DNA of 64,000 nt, from positions 1 through 64,000 of the forward strand of contig NZ_NPKT01000021.1 in NCBI RefSeq assembly GCF_008329565.1, in the 5' to 3' direction. The stretch comes from Mycolicibacterium sp. P1-5. Its GTDB lineage: Bacteria > Actinomycetota > Actinomycetes > Mycobacteriales > Mycobacteriaceae. Of the stretch, positions 24,078 to 32,581 are shown piece by piece. The translations under genes were made by a program, and so were the position numbers. The notes beneath the pieces were generated by a model. It had not been told where the DNA came from, did not search any database, and saw only the letters and a list, made by a program, of their open reading frames with translations. Numbering within the stretch: position 1 is the stretch's first letter; each line of letters opens with the position of its first letter.

Positions 24078-25975
24078 CAGGCCCGTCCCTCCTCATTGTC
24101 GTCGAACAGCGGGCGGATGTCGCGCGCCGCCATGATCTCGTCATTGCCGCAGCCCGCGGCCACCATCGGCCACACCTGGGCGTCGGCACCGACGATGAAG
24201 TCGATCACCACCGGGCGGTCATTGATCGCCCGCGCCTGGTTGATCACGTCGACCACGTCTTCCTCACGCTCACAACGCAGTCCGACGCAGCCGAGCGCTT
24301 CGGCCAGCTTGACGAAGTCCGGAATGCGGCGGCTGTGGGTAGCCAGATCCGTTTGGCTGTACCGCTCTTCGTAGAACAGCGTCTGCCACTGGCGCACCAT
24401 GCCCAGGTTGCCGTTGTTGATCAGCGCGACCTTGATCGGCACCCCTTCGACAGCGCAGGTGGCCAGCTCCTGATTCGTCATCTGGAAGCAACCGTCACCG
24501 TCGATCGCCCACACCTCGGCGTCGGGGCGGGCCATCTTGGCGCCCATGGCCGCCGGCACGGCGTAGCCCATGGTGCCCAGACCACCGGAATTCAGCCAGG
24601 TGCGCGGGTTTTCGTAGGAGATGAACTGCGCCGCCCACATCTGGTGCTGGCCGACGCCGGCGACGTAGATGGCATCGGGCCCGGCGATCTTGCCCAATTG
24701 GGAGATCACGTATTCCGGACTCAGACTGCCGTCGTGCTGAGGGTCGTAACTGAGCGGGTAGGTGGCCTGGATCCCGTTCAGGTACTCCCACCAGTCGGCC
24801 TGGTTGGCGCGGGGGTCGGCTGGGTTCATTCCCCCGTCGCTGCGCTCCTGCCCTCCGGTGATCTTGCGCAGCGCCTCGATCAGTTCGCTGATCGCCAGCT
24901 TCACGTCACCCACGATCGGCACATCGGCGTTGCGGTTCTTGCCGATCTCGGCCGGATCGATGTCGACGTGAATCACCTTCGCCTCGGGGGCAAAGGAATC
25001 CAGCTTGCCGGTCACCCGGTCGTCGAACCGCGCACCAAGGGCGATCAGCAGGTCGCTCTTCTGCAGGCCGGCCACCGCGGCGACCGTGCCGTGCATACCC
25101 GGCATGCCCAGATTCTGCTGGTGGCTGTCCGGGAACGCGCCGCGGGCCATCAGCGTGGTGACCACGGGGATTCCGGTCATCTCGGCCAGGGTCCGCAACT
25201 CGTTCGTGGCGTCACCGCGGATCACTCCGCCGCCGACATAGAGCACCGGCTTGCGCGCCGCAGCGATCAGCTTGGCGGCCTCCCGGATCTGCCGGCTGTG
25301 CGGCTTGGTGTTGGGTTTGTAGCCCGGCAGGTCGATCTGCGGCGGCCACGAGAAGGTGCACTGCGCCTGCAGGACGTCCTTGGGAATGTCCACCAAGACC
25401 GCGCCGGGACGGCCGCTCGCGGCGATGTGGAACGCCTCGGCGATCACCCGTGGGATGTCGTCGCCGTTGCGCACCAGAAAATTGTGCTTGGTGATCGGCA
25501 TCGTGATGCCCGAGATGTCAGCTTCCTGGAAGGCATCGGTCCCGATGAGGGCGCGACCGACCTGACCGGTGATGGCGACCACCGGGATGGAGTCCATCTG
25601 CGCGTCGGCCAGCGGGGTGACCAGGTTGGTGGCGCCGGGCCCCGAGGTGGCCATCATGACGCCGACCTTGCCGGTGGCGTGGGCATAGCCGCTGGCGGCG
25701 TGCCCAGCACCCTGCTCGTGACGGACCAGCACGTGGCGCAACTTCTGCGAGTCGTAGAGCGGGTCGTAAACCGGCAGCACCGCGCCGCCAGGGATACCGA
25801 AGATGGTGTCGACGCCGATCTCCTCCAGCGAGCGGACTACCGCCTGGGCGCCCGTGAGCTGCTGCGGCGCAACGCGCTTGGCCGCGGTCGTGCCGTTCTT
25901 ACCGGCGGAATGGGCTGCGCCCGGGCTGTCGGCGGTGGCCGACGGCTCGGGTGGTCGCGTGGTGGGTGCGCTCAC
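24077..25975 (-). CDS. ilvB: Acetolactate synthase large subunit
   Basis: ThDP/FAD enzyme that condenses pyruvate with pyruvate or 2-oxobutyrate, the first common step of branched-chain synthesis and target of sulfonylureas. The sequence has GIPGGAVLPVYDPLYDS, the catalytic Glu in VRHEQGAGHAASGYA, the FAD segment, and the ThDP motif WAIDGDGCFQMTNQELATCAVEGVPIKVALINN. GTG 25975 (632 aa) is chosen because GAGAAGGA lies seven bases upstream and MSAPT matches the M. tuberculosis IlvB1 start from memory; ATG 26002 is an in-frame alternative. Expression is probably attenuated by the leader at 26016-26143. Confidence 0.97.
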   Translation of the reverse strand: MSAPTTRPPEPSATADSPGAAHSAGKNGTTAAKRVAPQQLTGAQAVVRSLEEIGVDTIFGIPGGAVLPVYDPLYDSQKLRHVLVRHEQGAGHAASGYAHATGKVGVMMATSGPGATNLVTPLADAQMDSIPVVAITGQVGRALIGTDAFQEADISGITMPITKHNFLVRNGDDIPRVIAEAFHIAASGRPGAVLVDIPKDVLQAQCTFSWPPQIDLPGYKPNTKPHSRQIREAAKLIAAARKPVLYVGGGVIRGDATNELRTLAEMTGIPVVTTLMARGAFPDSHQQNLGMPGMHGTVAAVAGLQKSDLLIALGARFDDRVTGKLDSFAPEAKVIHVDIDPAEIGKNRNADVPIVGDVKLAISELIEALRKITGGQERSDGGMNPADPRANQADWWEYLNGIQATYPLSYDPQHDGSLSPEYVISQLGKIAGPDAIYVAGVGQHQMWAAQFISYENPRTWLNSGGLGTMGYAVPAAMGAKMARPDAEVWAIDGDGCFQMTNQELATCAVEGVPIKVALINNGNLGMVRQWQTLFYEERYSQTDLATHSRRIPDFVKLAEALGCVGLRCEREEDVVDVINQARAINDRPVVIDFIVGADAQVWPMVAAGCGNDEIMAARDIRPLFDDNEEGRA

Positions 25976-26015
25976 GATGTCGTCCTTCTCGATCCTGTTC
26001 ATATCTTCGGGCAAG

Positions 26016-26051
26016 AAAAAACCCCCGTCAGCTTCGGCGGCTGATCGAGGG
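26016..26051 (-). terminator. Intrinsic terminator of the ilvBNC attenuator
   Basis: On the minus strand a stem CCCTCGATCAGC / GCTGACGGGGG (one bulged base, loop of about 8) is followed directly by TTTTTT. It stands between the leader reading frame stop at 26072 and the ilvB start at 25975. A T-tract terminator immediately before an operon is unusual in mycobacteria and marks transcription attenuation. Confidence 0.85.
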
Positions 26052-26053
26052 TT

Positions 26054-26108
26054 GCGCGCTGGTGCGTGTGGCTATGCCCGTGTCGGGGCAAGCGCGGCAC
26101 CAACGCGC
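26054..26108 (-). promoter_or_regulatory. Alternative stem of the ilvB leader RNA
   Basis: In the leader RNA GCGCGTTGGTGC (26108-26097, inside codons 12-16 of the leader frame) can pair with GCACCAGCGCGC (26065-26054, just after its stop), eleven canonical pairs plus one G-U. A ribosome stalled at the Leu-Val-Val-Ile codons would cover or approach the first strand and change folding, the expected switch upstream of the terminator. The exact antiterminator was not resolved by eye. Confidence 0.6.
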
Positions 26109-26143
26109 TGGCCAATTACTACGAGCATTCCGCCGGTCTTCAT
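26072..26143 (-). CDS. Leader peptide of ilvBNC (branched-chain attenuator)
   Basis: A 23-codon frame from ATG 26143 reads MKTGGMLVVIGQRVGAALAP then TRA and stop. Codons 7-10 are CTC GTA GTA ATT (Leu-Val-Val-Ile), the three end products of the pathway, and two more Leu/Val codons follow. GTA is a rare valine codon in high-GC DNA, which would make stalling more sensitive. A TACCGT box ends eight bases before the ATG, so translation may begin at the transcript's 5' end. Attenuators of this kind have been predicted for actinobacterial ilvB genes. Confidence 0.85.
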   Translation of the reverse strand: MKTGGMLVVIGQRVGAALAPTRA

Positions 26144-26151
26144 AACCTGCG

Positions 26152-26157
26152 ACGGTA
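26152..26157 (-). promoter_or_regulatory. -10 box of ilvBNC leader
   Basis: TACCGT on the minus strand, eight bases before the leader ATG. It fits TANNNT and would place the transcription start at or within two bases of the leader start codon. Confidence 0.55.
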
Positions 26158-26234
26158 GCCTCTGCACTGGTCAAGCGTCAAATCCCGATGCGGGCAGGCG
26201 AGGCGGGTGGCCAGGTAGTGGGATGATGGCACTC

Positions 26235-26648
26235 ATGCCCTCCCGTCGTGCACCTGACGAATCGACGACCGAACCCACCCAATCTGTGGTGATCCGGATG
26301 TCGCCGATGGCGCATTTCGCCTCCGGCTTCCTCGCACTGGGACTGCTGGTGATGATCACCGTGTTCCCCGCCTGGGGTGCGGTGTTCATGGTGCTGCCCA
26401 TCCTGGCTTCGGCAGCGATCGTGCGACTGCGCACGGTGGCCGACCGCAGCACATTGACGGCTCGCACGCTGTTGGGCAGCCGCACGGTCGGCTGGGATGA
26501 GGTCGACGGTCTGCGCTTCGACCGCACGTCGTGGGCACGCGCCCATCTGAAGAACGGTTCGGATATGTTGCTGCCCGCGGTGACGTTCACGACGCTGCCG
26601 CTGCTGGCGGAGGCCAGCGGCGGACGGGTGCCCAACCCGTACGACTAG
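26235..26648 (+). CDS. Low-molecular-weight PH-domain membrane protein (CFP6-like)
   Basis: A 137-aa protein with two adjacent hydrophobic segments (FASGFLALGLLVMITVFP and WGAVFMVLPILASAAIV, about residues 30-65) followed by a bPH2-type domain: RTVADRSTLTARTLLGSRTVGWDEVDGLRFDRTSWARAHLKNGSDMLLPAVTF...GRVPNPYD. The C-terminus matches the M. tuberculosis Cfp6 (Rv3004) pattern from memory. The start is uncertain; ATGs at 26223, 26226 and 26235 are in frame, and homologues may start at the later MAHF. It is divergent from ilvB and converges on the DoxX gene. Confidence 0.8.
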   Translation: MPSRRAPDESTTEPTQSVVIRMSPMAHFASGFLALGLLVMITVFPAWGAVFMVLPILASAAIVRLRTVADRSTLTARTLLGSRTVGWDEVDGLRFDRTSWARAHLKNGSDMLLPAVTFTTLPLLAEASGGRVPNPYD

Positions 26649-26664
26649 TGCCCGGCCTTATTGA

Positions 26665-27498
26665 TCAGGCGAGCGGATTGTTGCCGTGCAGGAACACCCA
26701 CGCAGCGATACCGCCACCGATACCGAGCAGCAATGCGATGAACGACCCGATGAACGGCCGCCTGGCCCAGCCACGTCCGCGGTCGAATCCGTAGCGGCCG
26801 GGGCCGACCAGGATGACCGCCGACGCCGCGACGATCAGCACCAGCAGGTACTCGATGCCGTCGGGTCCGAAGACCGCGAAATAGCCGTCCTGGCGCTGTG
26901 CCGAGACAATCGTGACCAGGCTGTTCACCAGGTACGCGATCCCGCCGGCAGCCGCGATCGGCGTGAACAGTCCGAGCACCAGCAGGACACCCACCAAGAT
27001 CTGGGCGCCCGCGCCGACATAGGTCAGCAGGCCGGCGTGCTGATATCCGGCATCGGCGAGCGCGGTCTTGAAGCCGTCCAGACCCTGGCCGCCCCACCAG
27101 CCGAACGCCTTCTGCAGTCCGTGGCCGATGAACGCCGCGCCGACGACGACGCGCAGCAGCAACAGGCCGAGGTCCTGGGTGCCGCGGCGGCCCGCGGCCT
27201 TCGCGCGTTCCTCGGCGTCGAAAGGTTCGATCTCCATCGGCGTGGCCTGCGAGGGCGTCGGATCCAGATGAGGCTGGACGTACGGCAACGGCTCCGGGTC
27301 GTGCAGCAGGCCGTAGCCGGTTGACGGCGCAGAACCCGGCAGTCCCGAGGCGTAATGCGGGATCGTCGTGGTCTCGAAATCACCGCCGTAGGTGGCCGAG
27401 GGCAGATCGTCCTCCGGGTCGACTAGCTGGGCCGACGCCGGTCGGGCCGAGGAGTTGTCGGGGCGCTGCCAGTGCGGATCGGGGCCTTGACTCGTCAC
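26665..27498 (-). CDS. DoxX-family membrane protein
   Basis: The 277-aa protein has a disordered N-terminal 130 residues rich in Pro, Asp and Ser, then four membrane helices of the DoxX family starting DLGLLLLRVVVGAAFIGHGLQKAFGWWGGQG and including AGLLTYVGAGAQILVGVLLVLGLF. The M. tuberculosis counterpart (Rv3005c) is reported to form a membrane complex with SodA and SseA in oxidative-stress defence. GTG 27498 follows TACTCT by seven bases, a probable leaderless start. It is divergent from lppZ. Confidence 0.87.
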   Translation of the reverse strand: MTSQGPDPHWQRPDNSSARPASAQLVDPEDDLPSATYGGDFETTTIPHYASGLPGSAPSTGYGLLHDPEPLPYVQPHLDPTPSQATPMEIEPFDAEERAKAAGRRGTQDLGLLLLRVVVGAAFIGHGLQKAFGWWGGQGLDGFKTALADAGYQHAGLLTYVGAGAQILVGVLLVLGLFTPIAAAGGIAYLVNSLVTIVSAQRQDGYFAVFGPDGIEYLLVLIVAASAVILVGPGRYGFDRGRGWARRPFIGSFIALLLGIGGGIAAWVFLHGNNPLA

Positions 27499-27633
27499 GA
27501 AAGTCAGAGTAAGTGCAGTTCGCCGCAAATCGGGGATTTGAGCGGCGCTTCGAGCGGCCAATGTTGCCTGGAATCCGTGCCGTTACCGGGCCGTCGTGGC
27601 GAAGATCGGCGCGATATCCGTAACCTGGCGGGC

Positions 27634-28764
27634 ATGCAGGTGCGCCGGTCAGTTCGCGGAGTGCTGGCCGGGCTCTGTGCAGCGACGATCGTGGCGGGGT
27701 CGTCGGCGGGTTGCGCGAAGTTCAACAACGACATCTCGCAGCCGTTCACCACGGCGCCGCAGCTGGCCCCTGGATCGTCATCGACACCACCGCCACCGCC
27801 TCCCCTGCCGCCCAAGCCGTTCCCCAAGGCCTGCCCGGCGCCCGGCGTGATGCAGGGCTGCCTCGAGAGCACCAGCGGTCTGATCATGGGTCCGGACAGC
27901 AAGACAGCCATCGTGGCCGAACGCACGACCGGCGCAGTGAAGGACGTGTCGGTGAGCGCCGAGCCCAAGATTCGCACGGTCATCCCGGTCGACCCGAGCG
28001 GTGACGGCGGACTGATGGACATCGTGCTCTCGCCCACCTACAGCCAGGACCGACTGATGTACGCCTACATCAGCACACCGAGCGACAACGAAGTGATCCG
28101 GGTAGCCGACGGCGACATCCCCAAGCCGATCCTGACCGGGATCCCGAAGGGCGCCACTGGTAATGGCGGCTCGCTGATCTTCACCAGTCCGACGACGCTG
28201 GTCGTCCAGACCGGCGACGCGGGGAACCCGGCCTTGGCCTCCGATCCGAAGTCGTTGGCGGGCAAGGTGGTCCGACTCGAGCAGCCGACCACGGTGCACC
28301 CGGCGCCGCCGACCACCGCGCTGTCGGGGATGGGCCCGGCCGGCGGCATGTGCATCGACCCGACCGACAAGTCGCTCTACATCACCGACCGCTCATCGGC
28401 CGGTGATCGCCTGCAACGCATCTCGCCGGACGCCAAGACAACGACGGTGTGGACGTGGCCGGACCGCCCCGGCGTCGCGGGTTGCGCGGCCTTGGACGGC
28501 ACGATCCTGGTCAACCTGGTGAATGCCAAGCAGACCGTGGCGGTGCGATTGGCCAAAGGCACGGGGTCGGTGACCGGCGAGCCCGAGGTGGTGCGCCAGG
28601 ACACCCACGGCCACGCCTGGGCCTTGCAGGTTGCTCCGGACGGAAACATCTGGGGCGCAACGATCAACCGCACCGCCGGCGATGCCGAGAAGCTCGACGA
28701 CGTGGTGTTCCCGCTGTTCCCGCAGGGCGGCGGCTTCCCGCGCAGCAACGCCGACAACACCTGA
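27634..28764 (+). CDS. lppZ: Lipoprotein LppZ-like, PQQ-dehydrogenase/beta-propeller type
   Basis: A 376-aa lipoprotein: signal peptide VRRSVRGVLAGLCAATIVAGSSAGC with lipobox cysteine at about residue 27, a Pro-rich linker (STPPPPPPLPPKPFPKACPAPG), then a six-bladed propeller resembling glucose/sorbosone dehydrogenases (IVLSPTYSQDRLMYAYIS, TGDAGNPALASDPKSLAGKVVRL). It matches the length and layout of M. tuberculosis LppZ. Catalysis is unproven. ATG 27634 follows TAACCT by seven bases with no leader. Confidence 0.87.
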   Translation: MQVRRSVRGVLAGLCAATIVAGSSAGCAKFNNDISQPFTTAPQLAPGSSSTPPPPPPLPPKPFPKACPAPGVMQGCLESTSGLIMGPDSKTAIVAERTTGAVKDVSVSAEPKIRTVIPVDPSGDGGLMDIVLSPTYSQDRLMYAYISTPSDNEVIRVADGDIPKPILTGIPKGATGNGGSLIFTSPTTLVVQTGDAGNPALASDPKSLAGKVVRLEQPTTVHPAPPTTALSGMGPAGGMCIDPTDKSLYITDRSSAGDRLQRISPDAKTTTVWTWPDRPGVAGCAALDGTILVNLVNAKQTVAVRLAKGTGSVTGEPEVVRQDTHGHAWALQVAPDGNIWGATINRTAGDAEKLDDVVFPLFPQGGGFPRSNADNT

Positions 28765-28847
28765 CGTTTCTACCAAACGGGTCTTCCGGTGCCGTTCATT
28801 TCCGACCGGCATCCGCAGGTAGCAGCCCTCTAAGCCGGTGCACATTC

Positions 28848-28862
28848 TGGTAGCGTCTACCA
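28848..28862. promoter_or_regulatory. Perfect palindrome upstream of the TetR gene (candidate operator)
   Basis: TGGTAG-CGT-CTACCA is a perfect 6-bp inverted repeat with a 3-base centre, 46 bp before the TetR start. The half-site CTACCAAA recurs at about 28770, just after lppZ. Autoregulation by the double-domain TetR protein is inferred from position. Confidence 0.55.
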
Positions 28863-28908
28863 AATATCGGGTCAGCGGGGGGTACCGGAGATCGGCGTTG
28901 GGAGGGTC

Positions 28909-30189
28909 GTGGGGCGTTCGCGCATGACACCGAAGCTCGGCGCCGGCCACGCTTACGACGACGGCACGCGTCGCACCGAGATCCTGCAGACCGCGGCCTC
29001 GATCATCGCGACGTCGGGCCTGCGGACGTCGTTGCAGGAAATCGCCGACGCGGCAGGCATTCTCCCCGGCAGCCTCTATCACCACTTCGAGTCCAAGGAA
29101 GCGATCCTCGTCGAGCTGCTGCACCGCTACCACGAGGATCTGGACCGCATCGCCAACGAGGCGCAGGGCCGGCTCAACGACCCGGAGTTCCATCCGGCCT
29201 TCAACCAGATCGCCGACCTGTGCAAGGCGATCGCGCGCTGCTCAGTCACCCATCGCGCCGCGTTGCAGATGTCGTTCTACGAAGGACCGAGTTCGAATCA
29301 CGAACTGACCACCCTGGCGGCGCGCCGCCCCACCGCGCTGCTGCAGTCGATGCTGGAAACCCTTCGGGCGGCGCGCTGGAGCGGCTACCTACGCTCGGAC
29401 GTCGACCTGGCCGTTCTGGCCGAGCGGATCGTGCAGACCATGCTGCAGGTCGGGCTCGACGTCATCCGCGGCAGCGCCGGCCCGGACAAGTCGGCGACTC
29501 TACTGTGCCGAATCCTCCTCGAGGGCTTGGCCACCGGCGCTCCCACCGATAAAGAGTTGGACGGATCGGCGGCGTTTCAGGCCGCCGACGCCGTCGTGCG
29601 GTCCTGGACCGACGATGCCGACGCCCAGCCCAACGACAAGGCCGCCCACGTACGGGCCATCGCCAGAGCCGAATTCGGCAAGAAGGGTTACGAAGTCACG
29701 ACCGTCCGTGACATCGCGTCAGCCGCTGGCATGGGTACCGGCACGGTCTACCGGTTGATCGGGTCAAAGGACCAGCTGCTGGCGGCGATCATGCAGTCGT
29801 TCGGCGAGAAGGTCGCGATGGGCTGGTCCGAGGTGTTGGCCGCAGATTCCACCGTCGTCGAGAAGCTGGATGCGCTCAGCTGGATCAACACCAACGCAAT
29901 GGATCGTTTCGCCGACGAGTTCCGCATCCAACTGGCCTGGATGCGGCAGTCCCCTCCGGACACACCGAATCCCGGTTGGTTGTTCACCAAACGGGTGCGT
30001 CAGATGAAAACCCTGCTCTCCGAGGGCATCAAGTCCGGTGAGATCAGCATCGACAGCCCATCGAATGATCTGCTGGCACGCTCGGTCATCGGCGTCGGCT
30101 GGATTCCCGAAGGCATCCTGCGTGAGGTGGGCACCCGCGCCTCACTGCTGTGCGTCCGCGACACGATGCTGCGCGGCGTGGTGGTGTGA
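28909..30189 (+). CDS. TetR-family regulator with two tandem TetR domains
   Basis: At 426 aa this is twice the usual TetR length. The first HTH is RTEILQTAASIIATSGLRTSLQEIADAAGILPGSLYHHFESKEAIL (about 22-68); a second lies at AHVRAIARAEFGKKGYEVTTVRDIASAAGMGTGTVYRLIGSKDQLL (about 243-290), each followed by its own alpha-helical ligand/dimer domain. A single polypeptide could act as a pseudo-dimer. GTG 28909 lies very close to GGGAGGG; ATG 28924 is an alternative. It converges with the P450 operon (10-bp gap) and is the only dedicated regulator beside it. Confidence 0.85.
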   Translation: MGRSRMTPKLGAGHAYDDGTRRTEILQTAASIIATSGLRTSLQEIADAAGILPGSLYHHFESKEAILVELLHRYHEDLDRIANEAQGRLNDPEFHPAFNQIADLCKAIARCSVTHRAALQMSFYEGPSSNHELTTLAARRPTALLQSMLETLRAARWSGYLRSDVDLAVLAERIVQTMLQVGLDVIRGSAGPDKSATLLCRILLEGLATGAPTDKELDGSAAFQAADAVVRSWTDDADAQPNDKAAHVRAIARAEFGKKGYEVTTVRDIASAAGMGTGTVYRLIGSKDQLLAAIMQSFGEKVAMGWSEVLAADSTVVEKLDALSWINTNAMDRFADEFRIQLAWMRQSPPDTPNPGWLFTKRVRQMKTLLSEGIKSGEISIDSPSNDLLARSVIGVGWIPEGILREVGTRASLLCVRDTMLRGVVV

Positions 30190-30199
30190 CGCCTGGTTC

Positions 30200-31414
30200 C
30201 TACTGCGGGTCGAACAGCACCGGCAACGACGTCGGGGACCGGAAAACCTGTCCGCGGATGTGGGGGTCGTCGCCGTCGGGGTCCATTCGCAGGTTGGGCA
30301 GGCGGTCCAGGAGAAGCTTGACGGCGGTGCGCATTTCGAGCCGTGCCAAATGCATGCCGAGGCACACGTGCACGCCGTACCCCCAGCCGAGGTTGCTGCG
30401 CGTCTCCCGGAAAATGTCGAACTTGTCGGGATCGGGGAAGCGATCCTCCTGCCGGTTCGCCGCACCCAGCATCGGCATCACGGACGCCCCGGCCGGGATC
30501 GGCACACCACCCAATTCGGTATCCCTGGTGGCAACCCGAGTGATGGTCAGCAGCGGCGGATTCCACCGCACACCTTCCTCGATGGCCTGCGGCAGCAGCG
30601 AACGATCGTTGCGAACCGCTTCGAGCTGCGCTGGATCCGACAGCAACGCGAACAGCAGATTCCCGAGCGAACGGTAGGTCGTCTCGACACCCGCCGGCAG
30701 CAACAGCCGCAGGAACGAGAAGATCTCCTCGTCCGCCAGCTTCTCGCCGTCAACCTCGGCGGCGGCCAGCAGACTGATCAGGTCGTCACGTGGTTCGGCT
30801 CGGCGGGCCTCCAGGATCGGCCGGAAATAATCGACCAGGGCCGCCGAAGCCGCAAGTCCCCGTTCGGGATTCATGATCCAGCTCAGCAGCGAGATCGACC
30901 ATCGCTGGAACTGCGGGTAATCCTCTTCGGGCAGGCCCAGCAGTCCTGCGATGATCCGGCTCGGATAGGTGAACGTGAACTCCTTCACCAGATCGGCCTT
31001 GCCGTTCGCGGCGAACGCGTCGATCAGCTCGTTGCCCACCCGCGCGACGAGTTCGTCCTGGAAGCGGGCCAGCGACTTCTGCGAGAACGCTTTCGAGATC
31101 AGCGCCCGCAGCCGGCCGTGGACGGGCTCATCCATGCCGAGCATCACCCGCTCGCCAAGCACCGGGCCGAACGCGGCGATCACACCCGACGACGAGAACG
31201 TCTCGTTGTCGCGCAGCATCCGCTGAGCTTCCTCGAAGCGATAGACGATAAAGACTGGTAAACCGGCCTCCCCCGGCATCGAAGATCCTTCGATCCGTTG
31301 CACTGGCTCGTCTCGGCGCAGCCGCGCCAACTCCGGAAACGGGTCGCGGACGTTGCCGGACACAACGTCGTCGAACGAGCCGAAGTCGTCGAGGTCGTCG
31401 AAGAGTTGCTCCAT
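30200..31414 (-). CDS. Cytochrome P450
   Basis: A soluble bacterial P450 of 404 aa. The I-helix oxygen-activation motif is AGVETT (about 241-246), the K-helix ExxR is EGVR (280-283), and the heme loop is GWGYGVHVCLG with Cys351 as the axial thiolate. The position seven residues before the cysteine, normally Phe, is Trp344 here. Redox partners are not encoded nearby. AAGGAG precedes the ATG. It is the last gene of the minus-strand cluster with the AveC-like, binding-protein, AAA+ and VWA genes; its substrate is probably linked to the AveC-like protein, an inference from context. Confidence 0.93.
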   Translation of the reverse strand: MEQLFDDLDDFGSFDDVVSGNVRDPFPELARLRRDEPVQRIEGSSMPGEAGLPVFIVYRFEEAQRMLRDNETFSSSGVIAAFGPVLGERVMLGMDEPVHGRLRALISKAFSQKSLARFQDELVARVGNELIDAFAANGKADLVKEFTFTYPSRIIAGLLGLPEEDYPQFQRWSISLLSWIMNPERGLAASAALVDYFRPILEARRAEPRDDLISLLAAAEVDGEKLADEEIFSFLRLLLPAGVETTYRSLGNLLFALLSDPAQLEAVRNDRSLLPQAIEEGVRWNPPLLTITRVATRDTELGGVPIPAGASVMPMLGAANRQEDRFPDPDKFDIFRETRSNLGWGYGVHVCLGMHLARLEMRTAVKLLLDRLPNLRMDPDGDDPHIRGQVFRSPTSLPVLFDPQ

Positions 31415-31443
31415 AGGGTGCTCCTTGATATCGGGAATCTCTG

Positions 31444-32577
31444 TCAGCCGGCTGTTTTCGACGGTGCGCAGGCGCCTTCACCGGCAGGGGGCGGTGTCAC
31501 GGCGGGGCGGCCGTCCGGCAGGCCCTGCTGCCACGTCGACCACTTGCCCACCGAGAACGGGCCCTGTGCACCGGCCTTCTCCCAGTTTCCCTGCGGGTCA
31601 TACACCTTGGCCTCCGGATAGGGCCACGGACAGGCCACCGAAGTTGCGGCGCCACTGGCCTTGATCACCCAGAACCAGCCGCCGTAAACGAAATACGACA
31701 CGTTGATGATCGCGAACATCACCAGAAAGGTGCCGAGCACCGGCTTGGTCGGGAAGAGCTTGGCCTTCGCGGCCAACTTCTCCGCCACCGACTTGCCGGT
31801 GTCGTCGCGGTAGACGAGGACCGCCGCCGGGATCATCACGAACGTCACCGACAGCGATTCCCAGAGCAGCGGGAACTGAAATGTCGTGCCCGGGAACAAC
31901 GTTCCGAACGGTATCGCCTGGGCGTAGATGTACAGCCCCGTACGAACCAGGCTGATCTCCAGGATCGCGTCAAAGATGAACCCGATGACCAGAACCAGAC
32001 ACCCGAGGCTGATCAGCGGGTGGCGGGTGACAAAAGACCGGGGACCGCACTTGGCCTGCAGCCTGCGCAGAATCCAGATCGCCGGGAAGTACGGGCCGAA
32101 GTAAAACGTGACGTAACCGAACACGATGAACGGCTCGACGGTCGGCGACATCATGACCAGGTACCAGGATTCCGGCCAGTGCAACAACATCGGGTTGTAC
32201 ACCGCATACGGCGACCAGTTCATGATCGGGTCCTGCCACACGATCAGCGTCGTGCACAGCACCATCAGCAGCACCGGGCTGCCAGGATTCTTACGCCAAC
32301 CGCGGATGAACACGATGGTGAGCACCACGACCATGACCGCGGCACCGATCTGCGGCACCAGCTGCCATTGATCCCACGGGGTCAGGAACTCGACCGGACG
32401 GGGCCGCCCTTCGACGTCAGGGTTGGCCACCCTCGGATCGACCTGCGTGCGGCCAACGGCAACGAACAGTCCGAGAAAGCCCAGCCAGGCCACCAGCGAT
32501 ATCAGCCGGCCCCAGTTCGGGGCGGCGCGTTGCTGTTCGGTGGGTACCTGTGCCGGGGCGGACTCCTGCGTTGTCAT
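31444..32577 (-). CDS. AveC-like (spirocyclase family) integral membrane protein
   Basis: A 377-aa membrane protein with about seven or eight hydrophobic segments, beginning LISLVAWLGFLGLFVAVG and IGAAVMVVVLTIVFIRGW. Conserved polar-aromatic loops include IVWQDPIMNWSPYAVYNPMLLHWPESWY and TFYFGPYFPAIWILRRLQAKCG. This layout is that annotated as spirocyclase AveC family after the avermectin spiroketal-forming enzyme; whether this member cyclises anything is unknown. ATG 32577 is chosen because upstream codons lie inside the previous gene, which ends four bases away. It lies between the binding protein and the P450. Confidence 0.75.
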   Translation of the reverse strand: MTTQESAPAQVPTEQQRAAPNWGRLISLVAWLGFLGLFVAVGRTQVDPRVANPDVEGRPRPVEFLTPWDQWQLVPQIGAAVMVVVLTIVFIRGWRKNPGSPVLLMVLCTTLIVWQDPIMNWSPYAVYNPMLLHWPESWYLVMMSPTVEPFIVFGYVTFYFGPYFPAIWILRRLQAKCGPRSFVTRHPLISLGCLVLVIGFIFDAILEISLVRTGLYIYAQAIPFGTLFPGTTFQFPLLWESLSVTFVMIPAAVLVYRDDTGKSVAEKLAAKAKLFPTKPVLGTFLVMFAIINVSYFVYGGWFWVIKASGAATSVACPWPYPEAKVYDPQGNWEKAGAQGPFSVGKWSTWQQGLPDGRPAVTPPPAGEGACAPSKTAG

Positions 32578-32581
32578 CGAG

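Noticed and set aside
24335..26044. A 569-codon plus-strand open frame opposite ilvB
   Set aside because: It mirrors the codon-position bias of ilvB, is rich in Gly/Val/Asp/His typical of antisense frames in GC-rich DNA, and has no domain or ribosome site.
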